DNA from: an uncultured Pseudomonadota bacterium
GTDB lineage: Bacteria > Myxococcota_A > UBA796 > CAJQPC01
Direction: 5' to 3'
Length of the DNA stretch: 49,437 nucleotides
Assembly: GCA_913060515.1 (NCBI GenBank)
Contig: CAJXRZ010000043.1
Coordinates: 1-49,437 of the forward strand
Shown: in pieces, positions 31,224 through 40,057 of the stretch
How the letters are laid out: the number at the start of each line of letters is the position of its first letter
Numbering within the stretch: the first letter of the stretch is position 1
Program-made: the position numbers and the translations under genes
The notes under the pieces: generated by a model
Told to the model about the DNA's origin: nothing
What the model saw: only the letters and a program-made list of their open reading frames with translations
The model's database searches: none

Positions 31224-31925
31224 CTAAGTACGCCAGATACCCAACGCCAAGGCGGGAACGACCCATACGGCCTCCACCACAATGCCCCCAGAGAGCTTGG
31301 ATGCTCCCGCCCGTCGCTCGGTAAACACTATGGGATATTCGTGGATCGTCGAGCCTTCTCGGTGGGCGCGTAGCGTGAGCTCGACCTGGAAGGCGTATCC
31401 CTCGGAGCGAATTGGCCGGCGCAGGACTCTGCTCAGCGTCTCTGCCCTCCAGGCCTTGAATCCTCCAGTGAGGTCACGTTGGGGCAGACGCAGCCAGGTG
31501 CGTGCCCACAGGCTGCCTCCCCGAGAGAGCAAGCGGCGCTTCCTAGGCCAGTTGACCGTCCCTCCGCCGGGCACATAGCGGCTGCCCAGCACGAGATCGG
31601 CGTCTTGGGCAAGTAGGCCTGGGACCGCCAGCGGGTCGTGAGAGAGGTCTGCGTCCATCTGGACCACGCGGGTGGCTCCTTGAGCCAAGGCGTGGGCAAA
31701 GCCAGCGAGGTAAGCGCTGGCCAGACCAGCCTGGCCTTGTCGTTGGATGAGGTGTACCCCTGGATCTTGGGCCGAGAACTCCCGAACCAGGTCGGCGGTT
31801 CCGTCCGGAGAGCTGTCATCGACCACCAAGACCTGGGGTGGATCCGAGAGCCCGCGGAGGCCCTGGAGCAAGGGCAGGATGCAGGCCGCTTCGTTGTAGG
31901 TCGGGGTGACCACCCAGGTGGACAT
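31224..31925 (-). CDS. Polyprenol (dolichol)-phosphate mannosyltransferase, DPM1-like GT2
   Basis: A 233-residue family GT2 enzyme. Key motifs: VVTPTYNEAACILPLL at the N-terminus, VLVVDDSSPDGTADLV (nucleotide-sugar binding), VQMDADLSHDP (DxD metal site), LGSRYVPGG, LTGGFKAWR and a C-terminal RRAGASKLSGG. These match polyprenyl-phosphate mannose synthases that make the lipid-linked mannose donor from GDP-mannose. It has at most one hydrophobic C-terminal segment (IVVEAVWVVPALALGIW). Its product could feed GT-C enzymes such as the TMTC-like protein at 20704. It is divergent from the small lipoprotein gene at 31953, sharing only 27 nt. Confidence 0.92.
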   Translation of the reverse strand: MSTWVVTPTYNEAACILPLLQGLRGLSDPPQVLVVDDSSPDGTADLVREFSAQDPGVHLIQRQGQAGLASAYLAGFAHALAQGATRVVQMDADLSHDPLAVPGLLAQDADLVLGSRYVPGGGTVNWPRKRRLLSRGGSLWARTWLRLPQRDLTGGFKAWRAETLSRVLRRPIRSEGYAFQVELTLRAHREGSTIHEYPIVFTERRAGASKLSGGIVVEAVWVVPALALGIWRT

Positions 31926-31952
31926 GGAGGCGGACTAACGTACTATCCACCC

Positions 31953-32372
31953 ATGTGGATCTTCCTGATGGCCTGTGTTCAAGAGGCCCCCCCTGTCCCG
32001 TCGCAGGCCATTCAGGCCGTCCCAATGGCCGAGCTCCAGGCCCAAGCTCCTCAGCAGGCCCTCGTGCTGGAGCCCGGCGTGGTTCGCATAGACGGGCACC
32101 TGAGCGCGCCGTGTTCTGGTCAGGTGCGCGTCGATGTGCTTCCTGCCCAAGACGCACCTCAACCCTTGACCACGCTGGCCCTCTGGCCAGGTGCCGAGCG
32201 CTTCCAGATTCTGGCCCCAGGTGACCAGGCGCTCTGGGTCACGGCGGTGTGTGATGGCAACCTGGACGGCCTGCTGGATACCCGGAATGACCAGGTGACG
32301 GAGCTTCGGTCCTTGGGTAGCCCTCAGGCCGGGCAGGTCGTGCCTGTGGCGCTCACCTGGTTGACGCCCTAA
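31953..32372 (+). CDS. Small lipoprotein of unknown function
   Basis: A 139-residue protein with the minimal lipoprotein signal MWIFLMAC, Cys at residue 8. The mature part is a predicted beta-sandwich-like domain (VVRIDGHLSAPCSGQVRVDV, then ALWPGAERFQILAPGDQALW and VTAVCDGNLDGLLDTRNDQV), with a Cys pair that could form a disulfide and an Asp-rich NLDGLLDTRND that might bind calcium. The ATG at 31953 was chosen because it gives the signal peptide; the frame is open further upstream but has no plausible start. It ends at a bidirectional hairpin shared with the convergent Ig-repeat gene. Family not recognised. Confidence 0.7.
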   Translation: MWIFLMACVQEAPPVPSQAIQAVPMAELQAQAPQQALVLEPGVVRIDGHLSAPCSGQVRVDVLPAQDAPQPLTTLALWPGAERFQILAPGDQALWVTAVCDGNLDGLLDTRNDQVTELRSLGSPQAGQVVPVALTWLTP

Positions 32373-32378
32373 CGCACG

Positions 32379-32408
32379 AAAGGCCCCTCCCGGATGGGAG
32401 AGGCCCTT
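32379..32408. terminator. Hairpin terminator between convergent genes
   Basis: AAAGGCCCCTCCC (32379-32391) pairs with GGGAGAGGCCCTT (32396-32408) with one mismatch and a bulge, loop GGAT. On the minus strand it is followed by TTTCG. It lies between the stops of the small lipoprotein and the Ig-repeat lipoprotein and could serve both. Confidence 0.55.
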
Positions 32409-32435
32409 AGGCGATGTCGGCGAAGTCCGTGGGCT

Positions 32436-35249
32436 TTAGTAGTCGACGCGCACGACACCAAAGGCCTGCTCGCCCTCGTCGGAGAAGTCCGGCGTGGTGA
32501 TCATTCCTTCCTGGTCCAGGTCCACCTGGAGGGTGTTGTTGCCACCCTCGATGTACGAGGCCGTGAGCAAGCTCCAGTTGCTGACCACAAAGCTGTTCGG
32601 GTAGTTCACCGTGTCTGAGACCACCCCTGGACCGTTGCAGGTGCAGTTCGAGGTCTCGCCGATGGCCTCTGTTCCAGCGCTCCCGTTGAAGTCGATGGTC
32701 CGGTCGTAGTCGGCGACGGCGTTGTTGTCCTCGCAGTCTGAGAACCAGTTGAACTCCACACTGACCGAGGCCGGAATGTGGGAGCCATCGTCGGGGTAGA
32801 GGTCGGTCCAGCTGAAGTAGACGCTCTCGTTGGAGTAGCGGAAGCGGTCGCCATCGCTGCACTCGTCGCTGGCGCTGGTCGCGACCGTAAAGTCGGCAGC
32901 GGTCAGTACGTAGGTCGTGCTGTCGGGCAAGACCTCGTCGTCGTCGCTGGACTCAGTGTCCAGGCCGTTGCCGGTGGTTGTTGCCACACAGCGAATCTGG
33001 TCGCCTGCTTCCAAGTCGCCTGCAGCAATGGACGGGCCGATGGTTCCAGCAGCGGTAGCCACGGTCAGGGCCGAGATCGCTCCGCTGACGGTGCGGCTGT
33101 GGGTGAGTTCCCAGGCGGTGCTCAGCGTGTCCCCGTCAACGTCGCTGGGCAGCTCGGAGTTCGAGAAGGTGCAGTTGGCACCGTGGAGGCCAACGATGGG
33201 AGAGACCGGAGTCAGCTGAACGGCTGGAACCACCGGTGGGGAGTCTTGGACCGTGATTGGACCGTGGACCACCGGCGTGGAGGTCGAGCCGTGGCCCGAG
33301 AGCGAGGACACTGTGTAGCCGTCGTCCAAGAAGACGGTCACTTGCACCACGTCGTCTCGGGTGAAGGCGCCGCTGAGGGTCGCGCCAGTGAAGGAGCTGG
33401 AACCAACGACCCAAGCGTAGTCCGCCGTGTAGCTGTCGCCGTCCGCGTCCTCTGCCAAGATGTTCAGAGAGGCTTCGCTGTCGGCGTAGAGCGTGGCAGG
33501 AGAGACGCCGGAGCTGCTGATCTCTGGCGGGCTGTTGTGAATGAACTCGGTGACCGAGACCATGGTCACGCCCTTGGCGGTGTCCTCTGCGGTGACCTCG
33601 ACCGTGACCGTGTCTCCCCGAACGTATCCAGCCAGAGAGAGGTCCAGAGCAGGAGAAGAGCGGTCGCTGACGGTCATTGCTGTGCCGTTGACCATCCAGC
33701 TGTACAAGATGCTGGCGACGGTGTGTCCGTCCAGGTCTGTGGCTGTGACGCTCGCGAAGACGTCCTGGTCGGAGCGTGGCACCAAGCCGGTGCTGGTGGT
33801 GCCGTCTTCGGTGCCGGTCAGGGTGACGGTGACCAGCGGGGGCGAGTTGCCGACAGCGACGGACTCGGACTCCACACCGACGCCGTAGCTCGTGCCGTCG
33901 AAAGGCTCGACGGTGCAGGTGATCACGTTTCCGAAGATGTACTGGTTGGTGTCGAAGTCCTCGTCCGCGTAGGTGCCACCACTGCTTCCGGTCACCTTCC
34001 AGGTGACTCGGTAGTTGGGGTCCTCCAGGTCTCCGGGGTCTGCGTCAGACCAGAGCGCCGGATCGTAGGTGCACGTAGGCTTGTCCAGACGGTCGATGGG
34101 GTCGCTCAGGTCGACGGTCGGGCTGCCATCGCCGGGCTCGATAAGCTCCGGGGGACTGTTGACGGTCACGACGCTCAGGACCCGGGGGTCTGAGTCTTCG
34201 CCGTCGTTGGCGGTGAGCACCACCTCGATGGTCTGCTCTTTGGAGAAGAGCTCGGAGCTGAGGTGGGCCTCCCAGCTCTCCGTCCCGGAGATGCCTGTGT
34301 CCTGGGTGACTTCCGCGTCGAGCACTTCGGTGAAGAGCTCCGTGCGCACCTCGCCCAGGCTGTCGGTCTCGACCAGGTTCCAGAGGACCGTCACGGTCAT
34401 GGGGTCATCCTCCTCGTCCGAGAAGGCCGCGGTGACGGTCAGGTCGTCGAGGGTGGTCGGCTCGCTCGGGGACAAACTGATGGCCGTCACTTCCGGCTTG
34501 GCATTGCCGATGGTGACCTCGGCGGTCGCAGCCTCGCCGTCCTCGGTGTCGTAAGGCACGGCTGTGACCAGCCAGACTTCGTCCGAGCGGGTCTCTTCAG
34601 CCGAGAGGCTTGCGCCCTCGAACTCGGTGCTCGTGCCGCTGCCCTTGCGGGTCCAGACGTAGTTGAAGCGAACGGTGTCTCCGTCCGCGTCCTCGCCCGT
34701 TGCGGTCGCAATCAGGCTGTCGTGAGACTTTGGGTCCTCGGGCAGGATGCTGACGGTGGCTGTGGGAGGCGTGTTTCGCACGGTGACGGAGCGGCTGGTC
34801 TCCGGGCCCATGTCGCAACGCGCCTCGTTGTCGTCGGCCTCGTCTCGGCGGTGCCGGTCCACCGGGCGGACCGTGACGCGCCAGGCTTGACCCTTCATGG
34901 TCTGAGCGCCTGAGATCGCATCGCCCAGGGCGTCCTTCTCCGCATCGGACATGTCCGAGTCGTAGGTGTCACCCGAGGACTTGCTGCAGCTCACATCCAG
35001 GTCTGGGCACTTCCACTCGAAGTCGTCGATGCACTTGTGGGGCTCACCGTCGAGTTCCCATACCCAGCGGTAGCCGATCTCGTGGTCCGGACTCGTCCGG
35101 ACATCGCCCACCGGAGTGGCGACGAGATCTTGGCCTTGAACGGGACTGGTGACATTGAAAGTCACGTCCGTCAATCCAGTTGGGGTGGGGTCACAACCCA
35201 GACCTGCCAAAGGCAGCAAAAGCAGCCAGAGGGCGCCACGTCGATGCAT
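32436..35249 (-). CDS. Large lipoprotein with tandem Ig-like/PKD-like domains
   Basis: A 937-residue lipoprotein. The signal MHRRGALWLLLLPLAGLGC is charged and conventional. The mature protein is a string of roughly seven Ig-like beta-sandwich domains joined by NxPP linkers: NTPPTATVSILPEDPKSHDS, NAKPEVTAISLSPSEPTTLD, NSPPELIEPGDGSPTV, NSPPLVTVTLTG, NSPPEISSSGVSPATLYADS and SPPVVPAVQLTPVSPIVGLH. Each has the Asp-rich ATGEDADGDTV-like strand of cadherin/PKD-type folds. Scattered Cys pairs (CTYDPALW, CTVEP, CTFSNS, CVATT) suggest disulfides. A strong AAGGAGG precedes the ATG. It probably projects from the outer membrane as an adhesin or structural protein; no enzyme domain is visible. Confidence 0.85.
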   Translation of the reverse strand: MHRRGALWLLLLPLAGLGCDPTPTGLTDVTFNVTSPVQGQDLVATPVGDVRTSPDHEIGYRWVWELDGEPHKCIDDFEWKCPDLDVSCSKSSGDTYDSDMSDAEKDALGDAISGAQTMKGQAWRVTVRPVDRHRRDEADDNEARCDMGPETSRSVTVRNTPPTATVSILPEDPKSHDSLIATATGEDADGDTVRFNYVWTRKGSGTSTEFEGASLSAEETRSDEVWLVTAVPYDTEDGEAATAEVTIGNAKPEVTAISLSPSEPTTLDDLTVTAAFSDEEDDPMTVTVLWNLVETDSLGEVRTELFTEVLDAEVTQDTGISGTESWEAHLSSELFSKEQTIEVVLTANDGEDSDPRVLSVVTVNSPPELIEPGDGSPTVDLSDPIDRLDKPTCTYDPALWSDADPGDLEDPNYRVTWKVTGSSGGTYADEDFDTNQYIFGNVITCTVEPFDGTSYGVGVESESVAVGNSPPLVTVTLTGTEDGTTSTGLVPRSDQDVFASVTATDLDGHTVASILYSWMVNGTAMTVSDRSSPALDLSLAGYVRGDTVTVEVTAEDTAKGVTMVSVTEFIHNSPPEISSSGVSPATLYADSEASLNILAEDADGDSYTADYAWVVGSSSFTGATLSGAFTRDDVVQVTVFLDDGYTVSSLSGHGSTSTPVVHGPITVQDSPPVVPAVQLTPVSPIVGLHGANCTFSNSELPSDVDGDTLSTAWELTHSRTVSGAISALTVATAAGTIGPSIAAGDLEAGDQIRCVATTTGNGLDTESSDDDEVLPDSTTYVLTAADFTVATSASDECSDGDRFRYSNESVYFSWTDLYPDDGSHIPASVSVEFNWFSDCEDNNAVADYDRTIDFNGSAGTEAIGETSNCTCNGPGVVSDTVNYPNSFVVSNWSLLTASYIEGGNNTLQVDLDQEGMITTPDFSDEGEQAFGVVRVDY

Positions 35250-35329
35250 CGACCGCCTCCTTTTAAAGGGCAGGGTACCATGCAGGTCAGTGGCTATGAG
35301 TCCACGATTGGGCCATTGGCCCCCATCCC

Positions 35330-36790
35330 TTGCCCGACCAACAGGCTCCCTTGAGTCCCATCGACCCGCTTACCTTCGGCTTTCGCCCCGAGCAGCAGAT
35401 CCTCGACTTAGGAGATGAGCTCTTCGATTTGGTCGAGCCTGCTCGCTTTCCTCAGCACATCCTGCGCTGGCGGGACGATCGTGCTGCGGCCGAAATCGGG
35501 CTGGAGGGGCTGACTTCCAAGCAGTGGTTGCTGCATTTTGGTGCGCTCCAGCCCTTGTCGGGCTCTCTTGAGCGACCCTTGGCCTTGCGGTACCACGGGC
35601 ATCAGTTCCGGCACTACAACCCCCAGCTCGGGGACGGACGAGGTTTTGTTCTCGCCCAGTGCAGAGACCACAACGGGCGACTGATGGACCTGGGTACCAA
35701 GGGATCGGGGATCACGCCGTGGTCACGGGGCGGCGATGGACGTCTGACCCTCCAGGGAGGGGTACGGGAACTGTTGGCGGCGGAGCTGCTCCAGGCCCGG
35801 GGCGTGCCCACCTGCCGAATCCTGAGCCTCGTGGAGACCGGGGAGGACCTGCAGCGCTTCGATGAGCCATCTCCCACGCGGAGCTGCGTGATGGTGCGGC
35901 TCTCCCACGGTCACTGGCGCATTGGGAGCGCACAGCGCTTGAGCACCCTCGGTGACCTGCCCACACTGCAGCGGCTCATTGAGCACCATGCCGCGCACTA
36001 CTACCCAGAGCTCTCCAGCTCCGGGGATCTGCCCTTGGCGTGGTTTCAGGCGGTACTTCGGCGCAGCGCAGACCTGGCGGCTGCCTGGATGAGCGCTGGC
36101 TTCGTGCACGGGGTGTTGAACACCGACAACCTGAACTTGAGCGGGGAGAGCTTCGACTACGGTCCCTGGCGCTTCATGCCCCACTTGGATCCCGGCATGA
36201 CCGCCGCCTACTTTGACAACGCAGGGCTCTACTCCTTCGCCCGGCAGCCCGGCGCCGTGCTGTGGGGGCTGGAGCGCCTGGCGGGCTGTTTGATCAACCT
36301 GCGCGGACGCTCCGGAATCAAGGAGGTCCTGGGGTCATTCGGCGGGCTGTATCGAGCGGCTCTAAGGCAGCGGGTCGCTTGGCGTTTGGGGCTTGTGCCC
36401 CAGGTGGAGAGCGGGGAGTTGGTCTCAGAGATCTCCAGTTTCTTACTGGGGAACCAGGTCACGATGGACGACTTTTACCACGACTGGCACGGTGGGCTCG
36501 CCGCTGCCCAAGCGGCCAACTCGGGACCTCGGGGGGCCAGCTACTCCAGTCCACGTTTCGCACGGCTGCAGTCCGTGTTGGAGGGGTACGAGCCCAGCGG
36601 GGAAGGATCTCTCCTCCTTCACAGTCCAGACCCCGTCCACCTGCAGCACACCCGTGTCGAGGCCCTCTGGCAACCCATCGCAGACGAGGACAACTGGGCT
36701 CCGCTTCAGGAGGCCATCGCGGAGATTCGGAGCTTGGGCGTACAGCTTGCTCAGGCAGGTCCTGCACCCACGCTGCGCGCCGTGGAGTAA
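35330..36790 (+). CDS. selO: SelO/YdiU-family protein adenylyltransferase
   Basis: A 486-residue pseudokinase-fold protein, close to the usual length of bacterial SelO. Conserved blocks: RYHGHQFRHYNPQLGDGRGF, DLGTKGSGITPWSRGGDGRL, QGGVRELLAAELLQARGVPT, VMVRLSHGHWRIGS and FVHGVLNTDNLNLSGESFDY followed by GPWRFM, which holds the catalytic Asn and the metal-binding Asp. SelO proteins transfer AMP from ATP to Ser, Thr or Tyr of target proteins and are tied to redox stress. The eukaryotic C-terminal Sec is absent; there is no Cys near the end either. The start is TTG at 35330 or 35351; no ATG is available. The acyltransferase gene follows within about 30 nt. Confidence 0.93.
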   Translation: MPDQQAPLSPIDPLTFGFRPEQQILDLGDELFDLVEPARFPQHILRWRDDRAAAEIGLEGLTSKQWLLHFGALQPLSGSLERPLALRYHGHQFRHYNPQLGDGRGFVLAQCRDHNGRLMDLGTKGSGITPWSRGGDGRLTLQGGVRELLAAELLQARGVPTCRILSLVETGEDLQRFDEPSPTRSCVMVRLSHGHWRIGSAQRLSTLGDLPTLQRLIEHHAAHYYPELSSSGDLPLAWFQAVLRRSADLAAAWMSAGFVHGVLNTDNLNLSGESFDYGPWRFMPHLDPGMTAAYFDNAGLYSFARQPGAVLWGLERLAGCLINLRGRSGIKEVLGSFGGLYRAALRQRVAWRLGLVPQVESGELVSEISSFLLGNQVTMDDFYHDWHGGLAAAQAANSGPRGASYSSPRFARLQSVLEGYEPSGEGSLLLHSPDPVHLQHTRVEALWQPIADEDNWAPLQEAIAEIRSLGVQLAQAGPAPTLRAVE

Positions 36791-36821
36791 CCTTGGCCCC
36801 CGACCCGCTGGAGAAGCTGCT

Positions 36822-38300
36822 CTGACACGAAGCTACGCCCTCATTGTTGGCTTTTTTCGAGCCGTCGTACGCGCCTTCTTTAAGGAGATCGAGGTCGTTG
36901 GCCTGGAGCACATCCCCGAAGGTCAGGGTGGCATCTTGGTCTCCTGGCATCCAAACGGCATGGTCGATCCCGGCTTGATCCTGACCCATTTCCCCCAGGT
37001 GGTCGTCTTTGGCGCGCGCCACGGTCTCTTCCGAGTCCCGATGTTGGGGCTGCTCATGCGCGCGGTGGGCTCGGTGCCCATCTACCGAGCCATGGACTTG
37101 AAGAGTCTCTCGGCCGAAGAGCGCAGCCGGCGCAATGTAGAGGCGCTGGATGCCCTGGCAGAGCGCGTGGTGGACGGGCACTACAGCTGCCTGTTCCCAG
37201 AAGGCGACAGCCACGACTCCTCCTACGTCACGGAGCTCAAGACCGGGGCTGCGCGCTTCTACTACAGGGCCCGGGTGCTCTCGGCCGGCAACAAGCCCCC
37301 TGTGATCATCCCCGTGGGACTTCACTACGACGCCAAACGGGCCTTCCGCTCCAAGGTCCTGGTTGCCTTCCATCCCCCCATTCCCATTCCGGAGCACCTG
37401 GACGTGGAGCCGGTGGAAGGGGAGAGCCTGGAGGACTCCAGGGATCGGGCTCGCGCCTTGACCGTGGAGATCGAGCGCAGCCTGCGGGAGGTCGTGCACG
37501 CCACCGAGGACTGGGAGCTGCATCACCTGATGCACCGAGGTCGCAAGCTTGTGCGGGCGGAGCGTGCTCACCGCGCTGGTGTGGATCTGGGGCCGACGGA
37601 CATCAAGGAACGTACGGTCGGATTCGCGCGGATCTGGGCGGGCTACTACGCCCACCGCGACAAGCACCCCAAGCTGATTCTGGAGGTCCTGGACCGCGCC
37701 AGGGAGTACGACGCCGACCTACGGGCGCTGGGACTGGAAGACTTCGAGTTGGACCGAGCACCCAAGCTCTTCTCGATGGGCTTGGTCTTGCTGCTCCTGG
37801 TGCAGGCGGCGCTGGTCTACCTGCTCCTTCCTCCGATGGTGCTTGTCGGCGCTGTGATCAACGGTCCCACTGCCCTGGTCGTGTGGGGCGGCTCCAAGAT
37901 CATGGCAAAGCGCAAGAAGGACGAGGCCACCATCAAGCTCCTGGGGGGCATGGTGGCCTTCCCAACGACCTGGGTTGCCTGGGGCTTTCTGGCCATGGCC
38001 ACCCACACGCACATGGTTCAGCTCTTCGAGGGACTCCCCAACACCCCAGTGTTGGTGGGCTTCGTCTTTGGGGCCATGGGCTTTGTCGGAGGCGCGCTGC
38101 TGCTGCGCTACCAGCGCCTGACCCGAGACACCTACCGGGCTCTGCGTGTGCGCCTGACCCGTCGCCGTAGGCGGTCCACCATCGAGCGGCTGCGCAAGGA
38201 GCGACGCCGCCTCTGCGACCTGCTGGTCGCGATGGGAGACGGCGTGGAGCTGCCCGGCACGGTGACGCGCGAGGGGCGCATCACCTTCGGGGACGAATAG
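36822..38300 (+). CDS. PlsC-type acyltransferase with C-terminal membrane domain, probable CTG start
   Basis: A 492-residue protein. Residues of about 1-230 are a glycerolipid acyltransferase domain: VEVVGLEHIPEGQGGILVSW-like lead-in, then WHPNGMVDPG (variant of the HX4D motif with one extra residue), GLFRVPMLGLLMRAVGSVPI, FPEGDSHDSSYV and PVIIPVGLHYD. It would move an acyl group to a lipid acceptor. Residues of about 310-430 hold four membrane helices (MGLVLLLLVQAALVYLLLPP and following), then a basic helical tail (RVRLTRRRRRSTIERLRKER). No ATG, GTG or TTG lies near the expected N-terminus. A CTG at 36822, 8 nt after GGAG, gives the family's normal start (TRSYALIVGFFRAVVRAFFK); the nearest TTG, about 70 nt upstream, overlaps selO. 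Confidence 0.85.
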   Translation: MTRSYALIVGFFRAVVRAFFKEIEVVGLEHIPEGQGGILVSWHPNGMVDPGLILTHFPQVVVFGARHGLFRVPMLGLLMRAVGSVPIYRAMDLKSLSAEERSRRNVEALDALAERVVDGHYSCLFPEGDSHDSSYVTELKTGAARFYYRARVLSAGNKPPVIIPVGLHYDAKRAFRSKVLVAFHPPIPIPEHLDVEPVEGESLEDSRDRARALTVEIERSLREVVHATEDWELHHLMHRGRKLVRAERAHRAGVDLGPTDIKERTVGFARIWAGYYAHRDKHPKLILEVLDRAREYDADLRALGLEDFELDRAPKLFSMGLVLLLLVQAALVYLLLPPMVLVGAVINGPTALVVWGGSKIMAKRKKDEATIKLLGGMVAFPTTWVAWGFLAMATHTHMVQLFEGLPNTPVLVGFVFGAMGFVGGALLLRYQRLTRDTYRALRVRLTRRRRRSTIERLRKERRRLCDLLVAMGDGVELPGTVTREGRITFGDE

Positions 38301-38301
38301 G

Positions 38302-38323
38302 GCCCAGGGCGAGCGCCCTGGGC
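38302..38323. terminator. Hairpin between convergent genes
   Basis: GCCCAGGGC (38302-38310) and GCCCTGGGC (38315-38323) form a perfect 9-bp stem with loop GAGC, 2 nt after the acyltransferase stop and 8 nt before the stop of the opposite lipoprotein gene. There is no T-run on either side, so termination strength is uncertain. Confidence 0.55.
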
Positions 38324-38330
38324 ATGCTGG

Positions 38331-39110
38331 CTACCAGCGAACCGGGTTGGTGGTCGCGCCCCACCATTCGTTGGAGTCGCTGGTCCCCGTGATGCGGCCC
38401 TTGCCGTTCTTGGGGTCGATCTCTACGATCTCGCCGTTGCCCGAGAATCCGTAGAGGGTCTCGTCGTCGTAGGCCACGCCGAAGAGCTTGCTGACGCCAA
38501 TGCTGCCCAGACGCTTGGTGGCGCCAGAGTCGGGGTCGAGCAGCACCAAATCATCGCCGTCGTCGCCGAAGACGGTCCAGTAGAGGTTGCCGTCTGGCAG
38601 ACCGACGATGTCTCCGCTGGTCACGTAGGTCTCATCGCCGATCAGACGCTCAGAGCGACAGTTGTCCAAGTCCAGCAGGTCGATGCCCTCGCGGCCACCA
38701 GCGAAGAGGCGGCCATCGCTGCTGAAGGCCAAGGCGAACATGGCGACCTCGGTCGTGCAGGCCAACTCAACCTCTGCCGTCTTGGCATCGATGTGGTAGA
38801 GCGCGTCGAAGGTGCCGCCGTAGATGTGGCCCTTCAAGTCGATCGCGATGTCGATGAAGTCTTCCATCTCCGTGCCATCGGCAGTGTGGAAGTTGCCCAC
38901 GTAGGTTGGCCGCGAGGTCTCAGGATCGATCTCGAAGAGCGATTCGCTGGTGTTCGCGTAGACCTTGCCGTAGGCCGTGGTCCCAGGAATGACGACCTCA
39001 CCGGTGTCCCCTGTTTCCAAAGGTCCGGTGTCGTCTTCCACAACGGGATTTTCATCCGCTGGGTTGTTGACGTCGTATTCCAGGCAGGCGAGTGCAAGGG
39101 CGAGCAGCAC
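38331..39110 (-). CDS. Beta-propeller-like lipoprotein
   Basis: A 259-residue lipoprotein with the minimal signal MLLALALAC (Cys at residue 9), followed by an acidic linker rich in Asp, Glu and Thr. The mature protein consists of repeated blade-like units of about 40 residues: KVYANTSESLFEIDPETSRP, GHIYGGTFDALYHIDAKTAE, GRLFAGGREGIDLLDLDNC, GNLYWTVFGDDGDDLVLLDP and DETLYGFSGNGEIVEIDPKN. This fits a small beta-propeller of the kind found in DUF4394 or SMP-30-like proteins, but no catalytic residues are evident. It may bind a ligand or protein outside the cell. It is separated by 83 nt from the stop of the envelope operon at 39194. Confidence 0.75.
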   Translation of the reverse strand: MLLALALACLEYDVNNPADENPVVEDDTGPLETGDTGEVVIPGTTAYGKVYANTSESLFEIDPETSRPTYVGNFHTADGTEMEDFIDIAIDLKGHIYGGTFDALYHIDAKTAEVELACTTEVAMFALAFSSDGRLFAGGREGIDLLDLDNCRSERLIGDETYVTSGDIVGLPDGNLYWTVFGDDGDDLVLLDPDSGATKRLGSIGVSKLFGVAYDDETLYGFSGNGEIVEIDPKNGKGRITGTSDSNEWWGATTNPVRW

Positions 39111-39193
39111 GAGGTCTCCTTGGCGGGCGGAGCGAGTAGCCGAATGGCCGAGCCTCCGCCAGTGACGGATGCAGGCCTGTCAGCCCAGAGATG

Positions 39194-40057
39194 TCACATC
39201 GCAGCTGGGGTCTGGGCAGAAGATTGGGCACCGGCACCCAACACAACGCGCCATCGGGGGGCACCGATTCCGGCGCCTTGACCCACACCTACGCCCAGAC
39301 TGAGGCGTCGGGTGTCCGTGTTTCGGTGGCCGGAGAGTAGGATCTCCCTGGGGTTTCCTGTGGCGCCGCTCTGGAGCGCCGAGAAGGTCGCGAAGCCTTG
39401 GACCTCGCCCGATACGCTCCAAGTGGCGTTGGGGATCCAAGCGGCGCCCACGCGGTAGATCAGCTGATCATCGAGGGAGACATCGGGCAGCTCCACTTGG
39501 GGAACGCCTCGGAATCCCAGGTTTGCGCCCACCCAAAAAGACTCGCCCTTGTAGTCGGCGATCCCGCTGGCCTCGTAGGACCAGCCTGCTTGACCGAGCT
39601 GCTGGGAAGAAGCGCCCAAGGGGGCGACCACCCGTCCAGAAGCGCCCAGGCCCAATCCGTCCCTGGAGCGCGCGACGCGCACCTCCAAGCTTGGGTCGCC
39701 CAGGATGCTTCCGCGCTTCTCACCTTGGCCTGTGCTGTAGAGGTACGCAGGAGCGACCATGCCGACCCGCAGGGGACCAAAGCCCCAGGCGGCCGTGGCG
39801 GCGAGGGCCATGGCGTCACCGACGATGGGGTTGCGGTCGCCGTTGTTGTCGTACCAAACCAATGGGTCTCGCACCCACCAAGTCTCCAGGCCCATCACGA
39901 AGGCCTCTGGCTTGTGGGTGTCTTCGACCTGAAGGGCGTACTGACTGTCGGTGGACGGTCGGTAGTAGTCAACGCCCAGCTCGGGCGCCTCGTACCCTGT
40001 GCTGCCGGGAATGGACTGGGCCAGGGCTGGGCCCGAGAGCATCAGTGCGAGCATCAT
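39194..40057 (-). CDS. Outer-membrane beta-barrel protein, last gene of kinase operon
   Basis: A 287-residue exported protein with signal MMLALMLSGPALA, cleaved before QSIPG. The rest shows alternating hydrophobic strands with aromatic girdles: WGFGPLRVGMVAPAYLYSTG, SLEVRVARSRDGLGLGASGR, FWVGANLGFRGVPQVELP, LIYRVGAAWIPNATWSVSGE and RLSLGVGVGQGAGIGAPRWR. It resembles small outer-membrane barrels of the OmpA-associated type in myxobacterial genomes. The C-terminus (QSSAQTPAAM) lacks the usual terminal aromatic. Its start overlaps the stop of the LysM-FecR gene by 4 nt, so it is translationally coupled to it. Confidence 0.78.
   Translation of the reverse strand: MMLALMLSGPALAQSIPGSTGYEAPELGVDYYRPSTDSQYALQVEDTHKPEAFVMGLETWWVRDPLVWYDNNGDRNPIVGDAMALAATAAWGFGPLRVGMVAPAYLYSTGQGEKRGSILGDPSLEVRVARSRDGLGLGASGRVVAPLGASSQQLGQAGWSYEASGIADYKGESFWVGANLGFRGVPQVELPDVSLDDQLIYRVGAAWIPNATWSVSGEVQGFATFSALQSGATGNPREILLSGHRNTDTRRLSLGVGVGQGAGIGAPRWRVVLGAGAQSSAQTPAAM

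Noticed and set aside
32778-34193. Plus-strand open frame of about 471 codons opposite the Ig-repeat lipoprotein
   Set aside because: Antisense shadow of Asp/Val-rich beta-sandwich codons; the minus strand has a signal peptide, a strong ribosome site and repeated Ig-like domains.
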